NCBI RefSeq assembly: GCF_019320115.1
Contig: NC_089583.1
Location: 81,733,928 to 81,797,927 of the forward strand
Origin: Miscanthus floridulus
Taxonomy: Eukaryota; Streptophyta; Magnoliopsida; Poales; Poaceae
Reading direction: 5' to 3'
DNA length: 64,000 nt
The position numbers and the translations under genes are program-made. This document shows positions 35,001 to 46,620 of this stretch, piece after piece; the stretch's first letter is position 1; the number at the start of each line of letters is the position of its first letter. The notes under the pieces are model-generated. The model ran no database searches. It saw only the letters and a list, made by a program, of their open reading frames with translations, and was not told the DNA's origin.

Positions 35001-35960
35001 TGATGACAACCTTTTCACAAAGATATATAATAAAATCTTTTTGGATTCATGTTGCTTGCCCAATCATTTTACTATGTGTAAAGGATATGGACAAGTTTCA
35101 TAAATCTAAATTGGTAGAATTAGCTCCCCCTACATATGTGCTAAGAGTTTGGATTTGAAAGCTTGCACATATGTATAGTTAGGAAGTGTGGGGAAGTAAT
35201 GACTACCAAATGCTGCTGTGGTGTAAAGAATGGACCTTTGAAGCGTGATACCAATCAGAGTTGCCATTTAAACACCATCCTTAGCACCAAAATTTGTTAG
35301 ATATCATTTGAAAAGCAAAGACAAACTAGATACCTCGTGAGATCAACATTAGAAGCAAGGTTCTATTGCCACTTGTAAAAAGATCAAGGTATGTCTAGCT
35401 ATCCTATATATGCTAGTTTTAATTTCATCAATCATTTTCTATAATGTAGCATACACCACACAAGCATGGATAGGGAATTTTAAGAACTGGTGCCATGCAA
35501 ACAAACATATGTAATGCACATACAAATGCAACATACAAGTTTATGAGCTTGCTCCCCCTACTTGTGTGCTTCAAATTTTAATTGATCCCCTTTCTTTTAC
35601 CTATCTTAGGTTTGTCTCTCCCTTTTTCTTATCTTTGGGAATTACTTCTCTCCCTTTGTCATCAATGAACATAAAAGGTGAGCTTGAATTTTAGATAGGT
35701 TGTGTGAAAACCATGATAAGGGAGGATCATTTTCCCAAAGTGGTTCAATCTAGATCAGTTGCAAAAGATATTTAACTCGGTTTGATCCAAGGGCAAGCTT
35801 CTTCACACCTCCAAATAAGGGTTATCATGAACCATGTTGAGTTAAACACTTATAGGTCATTTTCTAGATGTCATGTCAATAAACTTTACCTTGCTTTGCT
35901 CGAAGGAGAGGCATGTCATATATGGGGGTTCATCAACACATGTTTGAGAAGTCAAGTATG
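35001..35960 (-). other. Spacer between copia pol and PPT
   Basis: Non-coding on the minus strand as far as can be seen. In SIRE elements an extra (env-like) ORF may lie here, but no such frame is recognisable. Confidence 0.4.
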
Positions 35961-35966
35961 TTTAAT

Positions 35967-36290
35967 TCATTCCTTAACTTGTAAAACCTTTTTCTCATCA
36001 AGTGGCTTGGTGAAAATATCGGCAAGTTGATCATCGGTGCCCACACTTTCAATGCAAATGTCCCCCTTTTGTTGGTGATCTCTTATGAAATAATGGAGGA
36101 CATCTATGTGCTTTATTCTTGAATGTTGAACCAGGCTGTTGGTGAGCTTCATGGCACTCTCATTGTCACATAGCAATGGCACTTGTTTGAATTTATTCCA
36201 AAGTCACTCAAAGTAGCCTTCATCTAAAGTAATTGAGCACAACAACTAGCGGCCAAAATATACTCTGCTTCGGTGGTTGAAAGTGCTACA
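35967..36290 (-). pseudogene. Copia RNase H, C-terminal part (broken)
   Basis: Reads MPLLCDNESAMKLTNS, then HSRIKHIDVLHYFIRDH, then GTDDQLADIFTKPLDE, the standard end of copia pol. The sequence between the RT frame (end 36291) and this frame, including the usual SVALSTTEAEY block, is shifted and carries stops. Confidence 0.85.
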
Positions 36291-37595
36291 CTATTTTGCT
36301 TCTTTGATGACTAAGACACAAGTGATCTTTCCAATAGTTGACATGTGCTCAATGTACTCTCTCTCAACTTTGCATCCTGCATAATCGGAGTCCGAATATC
36401 CTATCAACTCAAATCTTGCTCCTTTGGGATACCACAATCCAACATTTTGTGTATGCTTTAAGTACCTCAATATTCTTCTTATTGCCTTCAAGTGACCCTC
36501 TCTTGGTGAGACTTGAAATCTAGCACACATGCATACACTAAACATCATATCCGGCCTTGATGCGGTCACATAGAGTAGGCTTCCAATCATAGACCGATAT
36601 ATCTTTTGATCCACCATGTTCCCACTAGTATCACTATCCAAGCTTCCATTTGTCTCCATTGGTGTACTAATTGCTTTAGCATAATCCATGCCAAACTTCT
36701 TGAGCATGTCTTTGATGTACTTGCCTTGACTCACAAATGTGCCACTCTTCAATTCCTTGATTTGTAGACCAAGGAAGTAACTAAGCTCTCCAATCATAGA
36801 CATCTCAAATTCACTTGCCATCATCTTTCCAAACTCCTCACAAAAATCTTGATTGGTTGATCCAAAAATAATATCATCAACATAGATTTGCAATATGAAC
36901 AAGTCATTGTCTAGCTTCTTAGTGAAGAGAGTGGTGTCAACCTTACCCATCTTGAACCCTTTAGAGAGCAAGAAATCTCTCAATCTCTCATACCATGCAC
37001 TAGGTGCTTGCTTCAAACCATACAATGCCTTTCTTAGCTTGTAAACATGGTTGGGCTTCTTCTCATCTTCAAAACTAGGAGGTTGCTCAACAAACACAAG
37101 CTCATTGATGTACCCATTGAGAAATGCACTCTTCACATCCATTTGGTACAACTTGATGTTGTGGGCACAAGCATAGGCTAACAAGATCCTAATTGTTTTC
37201 TATCTTGCAACCGGGGCATATGTCTCTCCAAAGTCAAGACCTTCAATTTGAGTGAAACCTTGAGCCACTAATCTTGCTTTGTTCCTTGCAACTATCCCAT
37301 CTTGATCTTGCTTGTTGTGAAAAAACCATTTGGTTCCTATCATATTATGATCCTTGGGCCTCTCAACTAACTCCCATACTTGATTTCTTGTGAAGTTGTT
37401 TAGCTCTTTATGCATAGCATTCACCCAATCAACATCCAACAAAGCTTCATCTATCTTCTTAGGTTCAATGGAAGACACAAATGAGAAGTGTTTACAAAAT
37501 AATATCAATCTTGATCTTATTTGTACACCTCTTGAGATATCACCAATAATAGAGTCCAATGGATGATCTCTTGCAACATTGGTTGGTTGGAGCAC
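36291..37595 (-). pseudogene. Copia reverse transcriptase (nearly open)
   Basis: 37595-37200 holds the start (ALLDVDWVNAMHKELNNF, NQVWELVERP, GTKWFFHNKQD, KARLVAQGFTQIEGLDF, ETYAPVAR). A stop in the 16 bases between the two open stretches breaks it. 37184-36291 then gives KLYQMDVKSAFLNGYI, YGLKQAPSAWYERL, the catalytic YVDD (LQIYVDDIIFGSTN) and SMIGSLLYVTASRPD, and runs into RNase H (YSDSDYAG). The motifs place it in the SIRE/Maximus clade. Confidence 0.9.
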
Positions 37596-37935
37596 TCACA
37601 CTTGATTGCTTGCATTTGATTGATCACTTGGTTGAGATGTTGAACTAGCTTGACTTGTATCAACTTGCACATTTGAGTTAGAGAGCACTTGATCTTTGTC
37701 ATCTTCAACTTCAATCACCTCTCTAGGCCTTATGTCATCAATGTCCATGTTCTTCATTGCATTGACCAATTGAGTGCCTCTCACATCATCTAGATTCTCA
37801 TCTTCCTCTTGGGAACCATTGGTTTTATCAAATTCCACATCATGAACCTCCTCAAGAGTACCACTAGCTAAATTTCAAACTCTATAAGCCTCGCTAGTAG
37901 TGGAGTAACCAAGCAAGAAACCTTTATCACATTTT
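37596..37935 (-). pseudogene. Linker between copia integrase and RT
   Basis: Acidic and Ser/Gln-rich reading frames (EEDENLDDVRGT, SNVQVDTSQASSTSQPSDQ) typical of the low-conservation linker of copia pol. Frame changes are present. Confidence 0.6.
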
Positions 37936-37938
37936 TTC

Positions 37939-38235
37939 TCAAACTTGCTCAATCTTGTGCCTTTCTTCAAGATGTAGCATTTGCAACCAAAAACCCAAAA
38001 AATATGCAATGTTGGGCTTTCTTCCATTCAAGAGCTCATATGGTGTCTTCTCCATCATGGGGTGACAATAGAGTTGGTTGCTATAGTAGCAAGCCGTGTT
38101 GATTGCTTTGGCCCAAAATGAATAACTCACATTGTACTCACTCAACATTGATCTTGCCATGCCAATCAATGTTTTATTCTTCCTTTCAACTAGGCTATTT
38201 GATTGTGGAGTGTACTTGGCCAAGAATTGATGCCT
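37939..38235 (-). pseudogene. Copia integrase, C-terminal half only
   Basis: Reads FLAKYTPQSNSLVERKNKTL, holding the catalytic Glu, then GMARSMLSEYNVSYSFWAKA, NTACYYSNQLYCHPMMEKTPYELLNGRKPNI. The first part of the catalytic core and the zinc finger are missing because the sequence joins LTR DNA at about 38236. Confidence 0.87.
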
Positions 38236-38986
38236 ATTTGGTCCTCATACTGCTTCTCTGTGTGCTCCCATGAAGACAACGTTAGACTATGTTAGCACGA
38301 CCTGACTCATGCCCCGCGTGTCTAGTCATGCCAACCTCCAGCATCAATAAGTGACCGGACGCACAGGTGGCAACATCCGATCGCTCCTCGACCCTCTCGG
38401 CCAGCTGCGCCGCGCTGCTTATAAATGACCGAACGCGCCCGGGGTGAGTCCGGCCACCCCGAGGCCAGCATCCGGTCATGGACCTCCTCCTCTTTTTCTT
38501 TTTCTAAGTCCACAACCGCTTCATCCTTGCTTCCAACTTGCTAACCACAAAGTGTAGAACTTGTGTGCTCGTGTGTTAGTATTTTTTAAAGCATTTTACA
38601 AGGGTTAAGGTTAGCATACTAGGTTCCTAAATGCATATGCAAGAATCATATCACCTAGTGGCACTTGATAAACTGTTTTGCCAAAGATTTCCCCTCAATA
38701 TAGTACGGCTATCGATCCTAAATACACTCACACCCTCTATGGTGTCTTGAGTGCCAAGACAAAAACCTATTTGATACCTTTGCCTTGATCATCTCGGTTT
38801 TTGATTTTCTCTTTCTTCTTTTCCATGTTGAGCTTGATCATATTCAACACATGTCCATCTCCATCTCCATGGGCTTCATCACCATGCTCCATCACATGGT
38901 ATGTACCAACCTTGCTCACATGACACTCATGACAAAGGTTAGTACTTAGGTTTCATCAATTAGCCAAAACCAAACTAGGGCTTTTA
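38236..38986 (-). repeat. 5' LTR of the copia element, truncated
   Basis: Follows 34220-34980 base by base with scattered changes (ggtcctcatactgcttctctg at its inner edge). About 1.2 kb of the LTR, including its promoter, is missing. The outer end is intact and borders the TAGAC duplication. Confidence 0.85.
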
Positions 38987-39238
38987 TAGACTTGTGCCCA
39001 TATACTCACGTGGCATGCTTGCATTTCTACTCCATCTCTCCTCTCTCTCCTTTTTTGCCCAAAGTCATGTAGCAGCGGTGTTTGGTTCGCCCTAGCCCCT
39101 CATGGCTGGCCACACCCCTAGCCTTGTCGAACCCTAGTTGAGCACCACCTTGTCTAGGTGAACCACTAGTCGAGCATGCCCCCTAGCCATCGTGTGCACC
39201 CCTAGTTTGGTCTAAAGGGATCTCGATGCAAAGGTATG
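38987..39238. other. Target DNA left of the Tat element
   Basis: GC-rich unassigned DNA that continues at 52363-52960 once the Tat element is removed. It shares no clear family with its neighbours. Confidence 0.4.
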
Positions 39239-39713
39239 TGTGGGGGGTATAACCCTAGGTACCCATGATAATGTACATGGGCTGCACCACCAGGGGAGGT
39301 CTAGCCCATAAGATCAAGGCCTATGGTGCTCGGCTCTAGTCGACGCGCACCGCAAGGTAATCAGAAGACATCTTGGCAATGAAGGAAGACCTATTCGGAT
39401 ATGATAGATATCGTATTCCTTGTAAATACTAACCATATAGCTAAATAGATCTAGACATCAACTGACCTGTTACCCTACCCTCCAGACCATATAAGGCGGG
39501 TAGGGACTCCCCTCGAATGCATCTCATATTCAATATAATCCGCCAAAGACACAAGACATAGGGTATTACATTGATCAGACGGCCTAAACCTGTCTAAATC
39601 GCTAGTCTCTGCGCTTGTGTCACCATCCGGCTCCTATTACGTGCACCTCCACCGATTCATCTACTACCACGGGCATACCCCCTCTATAGACTGTCAACCA
39701 TATTTTGTTGATA
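39239..39713 (+). repeat. 5' LTR of Tat element (475 bp)
   Basis: Begins TGTGGGGGG and ends ttgata (CA ancestrally, as in the 3' LTR). A TATA box ccatataagg lies at 39488-39497, followed by gggtagggactcc and a caatataatc signal. Confidence 0.88.
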
Positions 39714-39714
39714 G

Positions 39715-39730
39715 TGGCGTGCCAGGTAGA
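39715..39730 (+). other. Primer binding site of Tat element
   Basis: tggcgtgccaggtaga one base after the LTR; the usual grass form is TGGCGCGCCAGGTAGG. Confidence 0.75.
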
Positions 39731-39739
39731 GGGTGTGCA

Positions 39740-42070
39740 TGCTGATTCCTTGGCAAGCCAGATGGTCTACTTCCCAAGCTCCATGATCCTTCCTGAGCCA
39801 GGTCAGACCTTCACGGTCGGATCTATGTCCTAGGTCATCGGCGTCAATGGCGTCGATGAAATTGTGGAGGTAGTACAGAATCACCCTACGCCGATCGTGC
39901 CAACATCTACAATGATATCTCTGATCTCAGTGCCTCACCGCTACATTTGGAGATCCATCAGCAATGATGATCTGATCGCATCCATCGATCGGGTTATAGA
40001 CCGCTTAGTGGAATGCCAGCTCCTCGTGGATTCGGTCTTAGATCAATCTAGAATGAGCGATGAAGTTCCTACACTCTAAGGTCACCATGACACTAATGTC
40101 GAGCACCCTACTCGTGCACGTTGTCTAAGGTGGCAAGACGAAGATTTGGTGATCATGGCAACTCCAGAAGGGTGTACCGTTCAACACCAACCACTCCCTG
40201 CCCCGACAGAGAACATGTCAAGGCCCTATTCTTTTGGGCTGGTGGGTGCGGATCCGATCTGTCGGGATGCCCTGCACCATCTTTTCACCGACCACACCAA
40301 GCATAGCTATGTCAATGACCTCTACCAGATCGACTTCCCTGAGGCCGACTAGCCTGCACCAACGATAAACATGGTGCAAATTCGGCAGCTTCTGAATGAA
40401 ACGCTCCATACAATCCTAGAGGAAAGCCCTAAGCCATATTCTGAGGGCTCTACCAGCAGCTGCCCACCTTTCCCTCTAGGCTTTGGGAGAGAGCTTTTCA
40501 TGGTTAGCCACGATAGCGTTGCTGTAGATGGAGAAACCAGTGTCCAGCGCCGTGAGCGCGAAGCCAAGAACACTGATCGCCAACGACATCGTAATGAAGA
40601 AGCATAAAACGGTGCCCAAGCCACTAGAGGTGGCCTGCCGCCTCTTGCTCATAATGTCCAACAAGAGTTCCTCATGGTGGACAACAATCAAGTGGAGCAG
40701 ACGTCGAGCGCCAATCTGGCTATGGCCACCCATGAGCTGGCTAGACTCCCACTCAAGATTCAAGCACTGCTTAAAGCAGCTCAGGTCTAGGTCAACGACA
40801 TTCGAAACCCAGTTCCATCTTTTTCGACCACATCCGCACATAGTCGTAACCCCCATGGCTCTCACCATGATGGAGGGAGTCACTACCAAAGCAACCAAAT
40901 CATCCAAGGGGGGGTCTAGGGGTAATGTTGTCATCAACCCTAGATCATAAGGACCACGAAATTAGCATGGCCGACCAGCTCGAGATGTGAACCAGGAGGT
41001 TAATGAAACCCTACACAGTGACACCCATGACCGTATCAATGCTAATCTTGATACCCACAATCACATCGAGAACAGCCAGGCCTAGCGGCATCGGGCAGAA
41101 CTCCAACGCCGATAGGAGTACGATGACCAACATGGCAACCCCATCAGCCTTCGACCACTCCCTGCTGTCGAGCTGATGGGACCTCACCCCTTCACAGCAA
41201 GGCTATGAGCTGTATAGTGGCCCATAGGCTTCAAGGTCTTTGGGATCGATCCCTAAGATAGCAAGGCTAATCCCGAGCAGTGGATGCAGCTCTATGAGAT
41301 CACCGTACGTGCCGCCAGGGGAAACAACAATGTAATAGCAAACTATCTGCCTATTATGTCTCCCAATCTACTAATAATTGGTTTATGGGCTTGGGGAAGG
41401 ACTCTGTCGAATCTTGGGATGATCTTAAGAGAGTTTTTATCGAGAATTACATGGCAACTTGTCAGCGTCCTGGCATGAAGTATGATCTGGAGAAACTCCA
41501 TCAGACGTTTGGGGAACCTTTACAAAGCTACATCAGGCGTTTCTTGGAAATGAGGAACACCATCCCCAACATCGGGGACAGTGAGGCCATCTTCTCTTTC
41601 ACTAGATGACTCCATCACCATCAAGAGCTGCGCTCCAAACTTTATGGCAAGAGGCCCCAGACCATCGGTGAAGTCCTCAAAGTTGAAAACTCATACGCAG
41701 ACTCCAAAGAAGCTGATCGGTAGTTCAAGGATGACATCGCTCCTACTTCCTGCTCGGATCGCCACCCATGTCATGATGATGATCGCTGCAAAGAACGGCA
41801 TTATGAATATTGCGGCATGCGCTACGATGATCGTGAATGCCGTCATAATGATCAGCCAGAGGGATCAAGGGCTGCACAGCCACATCACCGCCGACCGGAA
41901 AACTTCATCAACAACGTAGAGCAGCCACGCGCTAAGCGCAATTTCAATGCTACCTACGAAAAGCTCATTGATGGTCTATGCCCAATTCACAAGGACAGCA
42001 AGCACACCATGCGGCAATGCTATGGCATGGCCAAAGCTTTCTACGATGAGGAGTAGAAATGGCAACGGTG
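39740..42070 (+). pseudogene. gag of Tat element (broken)
   Basis: Pieces in several frames. The N-terminal region (39760-40810) includes EHMSRPYSF-like and NLAMATHELARL segments. The capsid part (41280-41610) reads EQWMQLYEITVRAARGNN, then SVESWDDLKRVFIENYMATC, then KLHQTFGEPLQSYIRRFLEMRNTIP. Basic/His-rich sequence follows, and a CPIHKDSKHTMRQC zinc-binding motif at about 41978-42020. It forms the particle. TAG stops and frame changes disable it. Confidence 0.8.
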
Positions 42071-42079
42071 CAAGGACAA

Positions 42080-42900
42080 TGACTCAGATGACGGCAAGGG
42101 AGAGGAGCATTCTAAGGATGCACAACCCGCTTTTCAAGATACCAACAAGACTATCGCCACAATCTTCAAAGGGTGCGTCGCCTCTGAGAGCAAACACTAG
42201 TAGAAACTCATCGCTCGGCAGATCATGTCGATCACCAAGTATGACACGGTCACCGATCCTAAATATCTGGACTGGTCGAAGTACCCTATCACCTTTAGTA
42301 GGGCCAACAAATGAGCGGATATCCCATATCCAGGGCGTTTCCCACTCATGCTGGATCCCACCATCTACAACGTGTAGTTCAAGAAGGTCCTCATCGACGG
42401 TGGGAGTGCCCTCAATCTCCTCTTCATCGGAGCCCTAACTAAGTTAGGCCTCACAAAAGACGATCCCATCCCTGTTGATTCTCCATTCTAGGGGATTGTA
42501 CCAGGCAGAGCATCCCAACCTTTAGGGCAGATCACCTTGCCAGTCTAGTTTGGCATCGCAGACCACTTCCATACTGAGTATGTGAACTTCTTTGTGGCAG
42601 ACTTTGACACCTGCCTACCATGCCATCCTTAGCCAACCAGCTCTCGCCAAGTTCATGGACGTGCCCCATTATGTCTACCTGGTGTTGAAGATCCCAATGG
42701 AACAGGGCGTTCTCACCCTGAGTGCCAACGTCTCCACTGCCTACGACTACGAAAGAGAAGGACTCGCCATCACTGATGCGATGGATCTCTTGGCTAGAAT
42801 GGAGGGCTTGCATCACCGACTCCAAGAAGGTCCCAGTGGAGGAGCAGGCGATCTTGACTCAGGAGCCACCTTGGTCTGCGACTAAGTCCAAAGACACAAA
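42080..42900 (+). pseudogene. Protease region of Tat pol (broken)
   Basis: The active site reads KKVLIDGGSALNLLF (about 42380-42425), where DGGS is the normal Tat form of the Asp protease motif. Downstream, YVNFFVADFDTC and FMDVPHYVYLVLKIPM match the family. Stops occur, for example TAG before FKKVL. Confidence 0.78.
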
Positions 42901-42959
42901 GGAGGTTGAGCTCATGATCAGCGACAGAAGCAAGACAGCCTAGATTGGGGCCCATCTCG

Positions 42960-43850
42960 ACCCCAAATAGGAAGACGCGCTCGTCAGCTTCCTCCGCAGA
43001 AACATCGACGTGTTTGCATGGAAACTTGCTGACATGCCTGGCATTCCTTGGGAGCTGATCGAGCACTCCTTAAACATCTCACAGACCACCAAACCGATCA
43101 AGCAAAAGCTCCGACGATTTGCGCAAGACAAAAAGGATGCTATTAGGGCAGAAATAACTCAACTATTAGTAGCCGGCTTTATTAAAGAGGTGTATCACCT
43201 GGAGTGGCTTGTCAATCCGGTCCTTGTATGAAAAAAGAATAATGAATGGAGAATGTGTGTTGATTATACTGATCTCAACAAACACTATCCTAATGACCCC
43301 TTCGGCTTACCTCGTATTGACAAGGTCGTAGATTCAACAGCCGGTTCTGAGCTCTTGTGCTTTCTCGATTGCTATTCTGGTTATAACTAGATCTCCTTAA
43401 AGGAGAAAGACCAGATCAAAACTTTGTTCATCACACCCTTCGGTGCCTATTGCTACACCACCATGTCCTTTGGGCTAAAAAACACCGACGCCACCTACCA
43501 GAGGGCTATCCAGTGATGCCTCTAGGACCAAATCAGGAAGAATGTCGAGGCCTACGTCGATGATGTGGTAGTTAAGTCTAAGACTACCGACAACCTCATC
43601 ATCGACCTCGAAGAAACTTTCCAAAACCTAAAGAAATTCTAATGGAAGCTGAATCCCACTAAGTGCATATTCAGTGTTCCATCTGGTATACTCCTAGGCA
43701 ACATCATTAGTCGCCATGGCATCAAAGCAAACCCAGAGAAGATAGAAGTAGTTACCAAAATGAAACCGCTGACCTGCGTGAAGGATGTCTAGAAGCTAAT
43801 GGGATGCATGGCGGCTTTAAGTCGTTTCATATCCTGATTGGGCAAAAAGG
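42960..43850 (+). pseudogene. Reverse transcriptase of Tat pol (broken)
   Basis: Reads VFAWKLADMPGIPWELIEH, then AGFIKEVYHLEWLVNPVLV, then EWRMCVDYTDLNKHYPNDPF, LPRIDKVVDSTAGSELLCFL, CYSGYN*ISL (TAG for Gln) and the catalytic AYVDDVVVKSK at about 43550-43580. The frame is mostly kept, with TAG or TGA codons inside it. Confidence 0.88.
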
Positions 43851-44400
43851 GTTTGCCTTTCTTCAAGCTGCTCAAAGCTTCAAAGAAGTTTACTTTGATG
43901 CCTAAATCCAACAAGGCCTTTACCGAGCTCAAGCAATTCCTCACAATGCCTCCAGTCATGACGGCACCACAAGCTGGCGAAACCTTATTGATCTACATCG
44001 CTACAACCAATTGTGTCATCAGTACTGCCATCGTCGTTGAATGAGAAGAAGCCGGGCATGCCTATAAAGTTCAATGCACTGTCTACTTCATCAATGAAGT
44101 CCTAAATGAGTCTAAGGCTTGGTATCCTCAGGTCCAGAAGTTGTTGTACGCTATCCTTATTATGTCTAAGAAGCTTGCCATTACTTTGAGACATATCAAG
44201 TAGCAGTGGTTACTAAGTATCTGCTGGGCGACATGCTCCGTAATAAGGAAGCCAATGGCCACATCATTAAATGGGCCATAGAGCTCGGCACGTACTCCAT
44301 TGATTTTAGGGGCCAGCCAGACGATAAAGTCTCAAGTGCTCGCCGATTTCATCGCCGAATGGACCAACATGCAAGCTCCTGTCTTCAGCCGACCGACCCA
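43851..44400 (+). pseudogene. RNase H (first copy) of Tat pol, broken
   Basis: Connection and RNase H: LPFFKLLKASKKFTLMP, FTELKQFLTMPPVMTAPQAG, LLIYIATTNCVISTAIVVE, then after a stop FINEVLNESKAWYPQVQKLL and LRHIK. Frame changes follow before the second RNase H. Confidence 0.78.
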
Positions 44401-44760
44401 AGCACTGGGTCATGTACTTCGACGGCTCCCTCAACTTTGACGGTGTTGGGGTAGGTATCTTTTTTATTTCTCCATTAGGGGATCACCTTCGATATGTCCT
44501 CCGAATTCATTTTCTAGCCTCCAATAACGCCGTCGAGTACGAAGATTATCTCCATGGTCTCCGTATTGCCGTCGAACTTGGCGTTAAACTGCCTCTTGGT
44601 ATATAGTGACTCTGCACTAGTCATTAATTAGGTCAACAAAGATTAGTCTTGTATCAGTGACAAGATGGATGCTTGCTGCTCAGGAAATTAGAAAGTTGGA
44701 GGGCAAATTCTACAGTATTGAATACCACCACGTCATACGAGATCAGAACCAAGTAGCCGA
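44400..44760 (+). pseudogene. Second, archaeal-type RNase H of Tat pol (broken)
   Basis: Reads VMYFDGSLNFDGVGVGIFFI, LASNNAVEYEDYLHGLRIAV and, after a shift, YSDSALVIN. The Asp (FDGS), Glu (VEYE) and Asp (SDSA) acidic residues are in the order expected of the additional RNase H found in Tat elements. Confidence 0.78.
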
Positions 44761-45029
44761 CCAGCTATCCAAGCTAGGGTCGACCAGAGCCGAGGTCCCA
44801 ACCAGTGTCTTTGTCTAGGATCTTCAAACTCCATACATTAAGCAGGAGCAAGTAGTTCACGAATGTTCCCCTACCGAGCAATTGGTCCTGGTAATTCCAG
44901 CGCCGAGCAGTGATTAGCGAGAGCCTTTTATCAAGTACTTGACCACTACAGATGTACCAGCTGACAAGACCGAGATGGAACTCCTCATTCTCCATAGCAA
45001 GCATTACATGCTAGTCGATGGCAAGCTAA

Positions 45030-46140
45030 TGTGGAAGAATGCAAAGGAGGAATTGCTTAAGTGCATATCTCAGGAAGGAGTGGCAATTGCTTCAAGAAAT
45101 CCACACTAGATCCTACGGCGACCACGCAGCCTCTAGAAGTCTGGTCAGCAAAGCTTTTTGAGTAGGTTTCTATTGGCCATCAGTAGTCACAGACGCCAAA
45201 ACGCTTGTCCGATGGTGTGTGGGATGCCAATTTTTTACGAAATAGATCCACGTTCTAGCTCAGGCTCTGCAGATGATTCCCGCCTCTTGGCCATTCACAT
45301 GCTGGGGACTGGACATGATTGGACCATTCAAGAATGCCCTCAGCGGATTCCGATGGGTTTATGTCGCTATTGACAAATTCTCCAAGTGGATCGAGTACAA
45401 GCCGCCCATACAGTCTACAGCAAAGAAAGCAACGGAGCTCTTCAACGACATCATCCATAGGTTTGGGTTGCTGCACAGTATCATCACCGAGCTTGGTTCT
45501 ACATTTACCAGCAACGACTTCTAGGATTTCTACGAGGATCGATGCATATCCATTAAGTATGTATCAGGTCACGCACCCAAGGGCTAATGGCCAGGTTGAG
45601 CGAGTGAATGACATGATTTTAGATGCCCTAAAAAGTGGGTTATATGAGAAGGATCAAAAACATCTAGACAAATGGCTCAAAGAACTACCAGCTGTGGTCT
45701 AGGGACTAAGGACCTAGCCCAGTCGCAACACTGGAGTCTCCCCCTATTTCTTGGTGTTCGGATCAGAGGCCGTGTTACCCGCTGATGTTGCTTTCCAAGC
45801 ATCAAGGATAGAGAACTATGATGAAGAGAACAACGATTAGGCACAACAAGATGATGTCAACCGACTTGAGGAAGAATGCTTGGTCACATGTGTTCGGACG
45901 GCCAAGTACCTAGGACAGTCTATGTAAATACTTCAACCGCAATATCTAGGAGTGATCCTTCACGGTCGATGACATGGTACTCCATAGGAAACAAAAGACC
46001 GACAGGATGCACAAGCTATCTTCACCTTGGGAGGGTCCATACATTGTTAAGGTTGTGACCCAACTAGGATCCTATAGACTCTATGATCAAGATGGCATAG
46101 GCATCCCTAACTCTTGGCACATCGAAACACCTCAGGCGTT
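45030..46140 (+). pseudogene. Integrase of Tat pol (broken)
   Basis: The zinc-finger region has EIHTRSYGDHAASRSLVSKAF and then WCVGCQFF (45095-45235). The core has Asp in CWGLDMIGPFKNALSGFRWV, then IITELGSTFTSNDF, where the family has Asp and this copy has Glu, and Glu in NGQVERVNDMILDALK (about 45595). The C-terminal part reads KLSSPWEGPYIVKVV, GSYRLYDQDGIGIPNSW (45990-46130). No chromodomain. Several stops. Confidence 0.85.
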
Positions 46141-46620
46141 TCTATCCTTGAGATGTCCTACCAAGATATGTACCACTTATGTATTTATGCATTTCAATAA
46201 TGATTTTCTCCATGATGTTTTCTCTATTTGTTGTTTTCTCCATAATTTTCCTCCAATTATCTTTTATTTTTCTCCATCCTAAACATCTTTAAGATGATGC
46301 TTTCTATTGCCATTCGATTTGCCGACCAGTCACGTTCTCATTCAGCGTTATCTAGAAGTAGTCCTATTCTTGATTTAGCACCTAAACATGCATGGGCAGT
46401 AGTGCTCTGCGTCAAGGGCGGTCGGCAATAGCTCCTCGGTGATGCCTATATTCCTAAATGTGCACTAGGAGCTAAACTCTTTACACCATGGAGTGTGGGA
46501 TAGCAAGGGCTGATAACAAGATAAAGGACTAACAATGTATCGTTAACATTAAATATTAACACTTTGTACTGTACTAAACACTAAAGTTTCATTTACAACT
46601 GCTTGGCATAATGTCGACAA
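46140..46620. other. Spacer after Tat integrase
   Basis: AT-rich, non-coding stretch between integrase and the antisense reading frame. No feature is supported. Confidence 0.4.

Larger units (their letters stand above)
33001..38986 (-). mobile_element. SIRE/Maximus-type copia element with large internal deletion
   Basis: Minus-strand element bounded by TGAAAGGTC (33001) and ...GGGCTTTTA (38986). The flanks TACAC (32996-33000) and TAGAC (38987-38991) form a 5-bp duplication with one change. In element order it holds only the start of the 5' LTR, the integrase C-terminal half, reverse transcriptase, RNase H and a full 3' LTR. The rest of the 5' LTR, the primer site, gag, protease and the first half of integrase are gone. 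Confidence 0.88.

Noticed and set aside
40476..40937. 153-aa minus-strand frame
   Set aside because: Shadow of the Tat gag coding strand; no family match.
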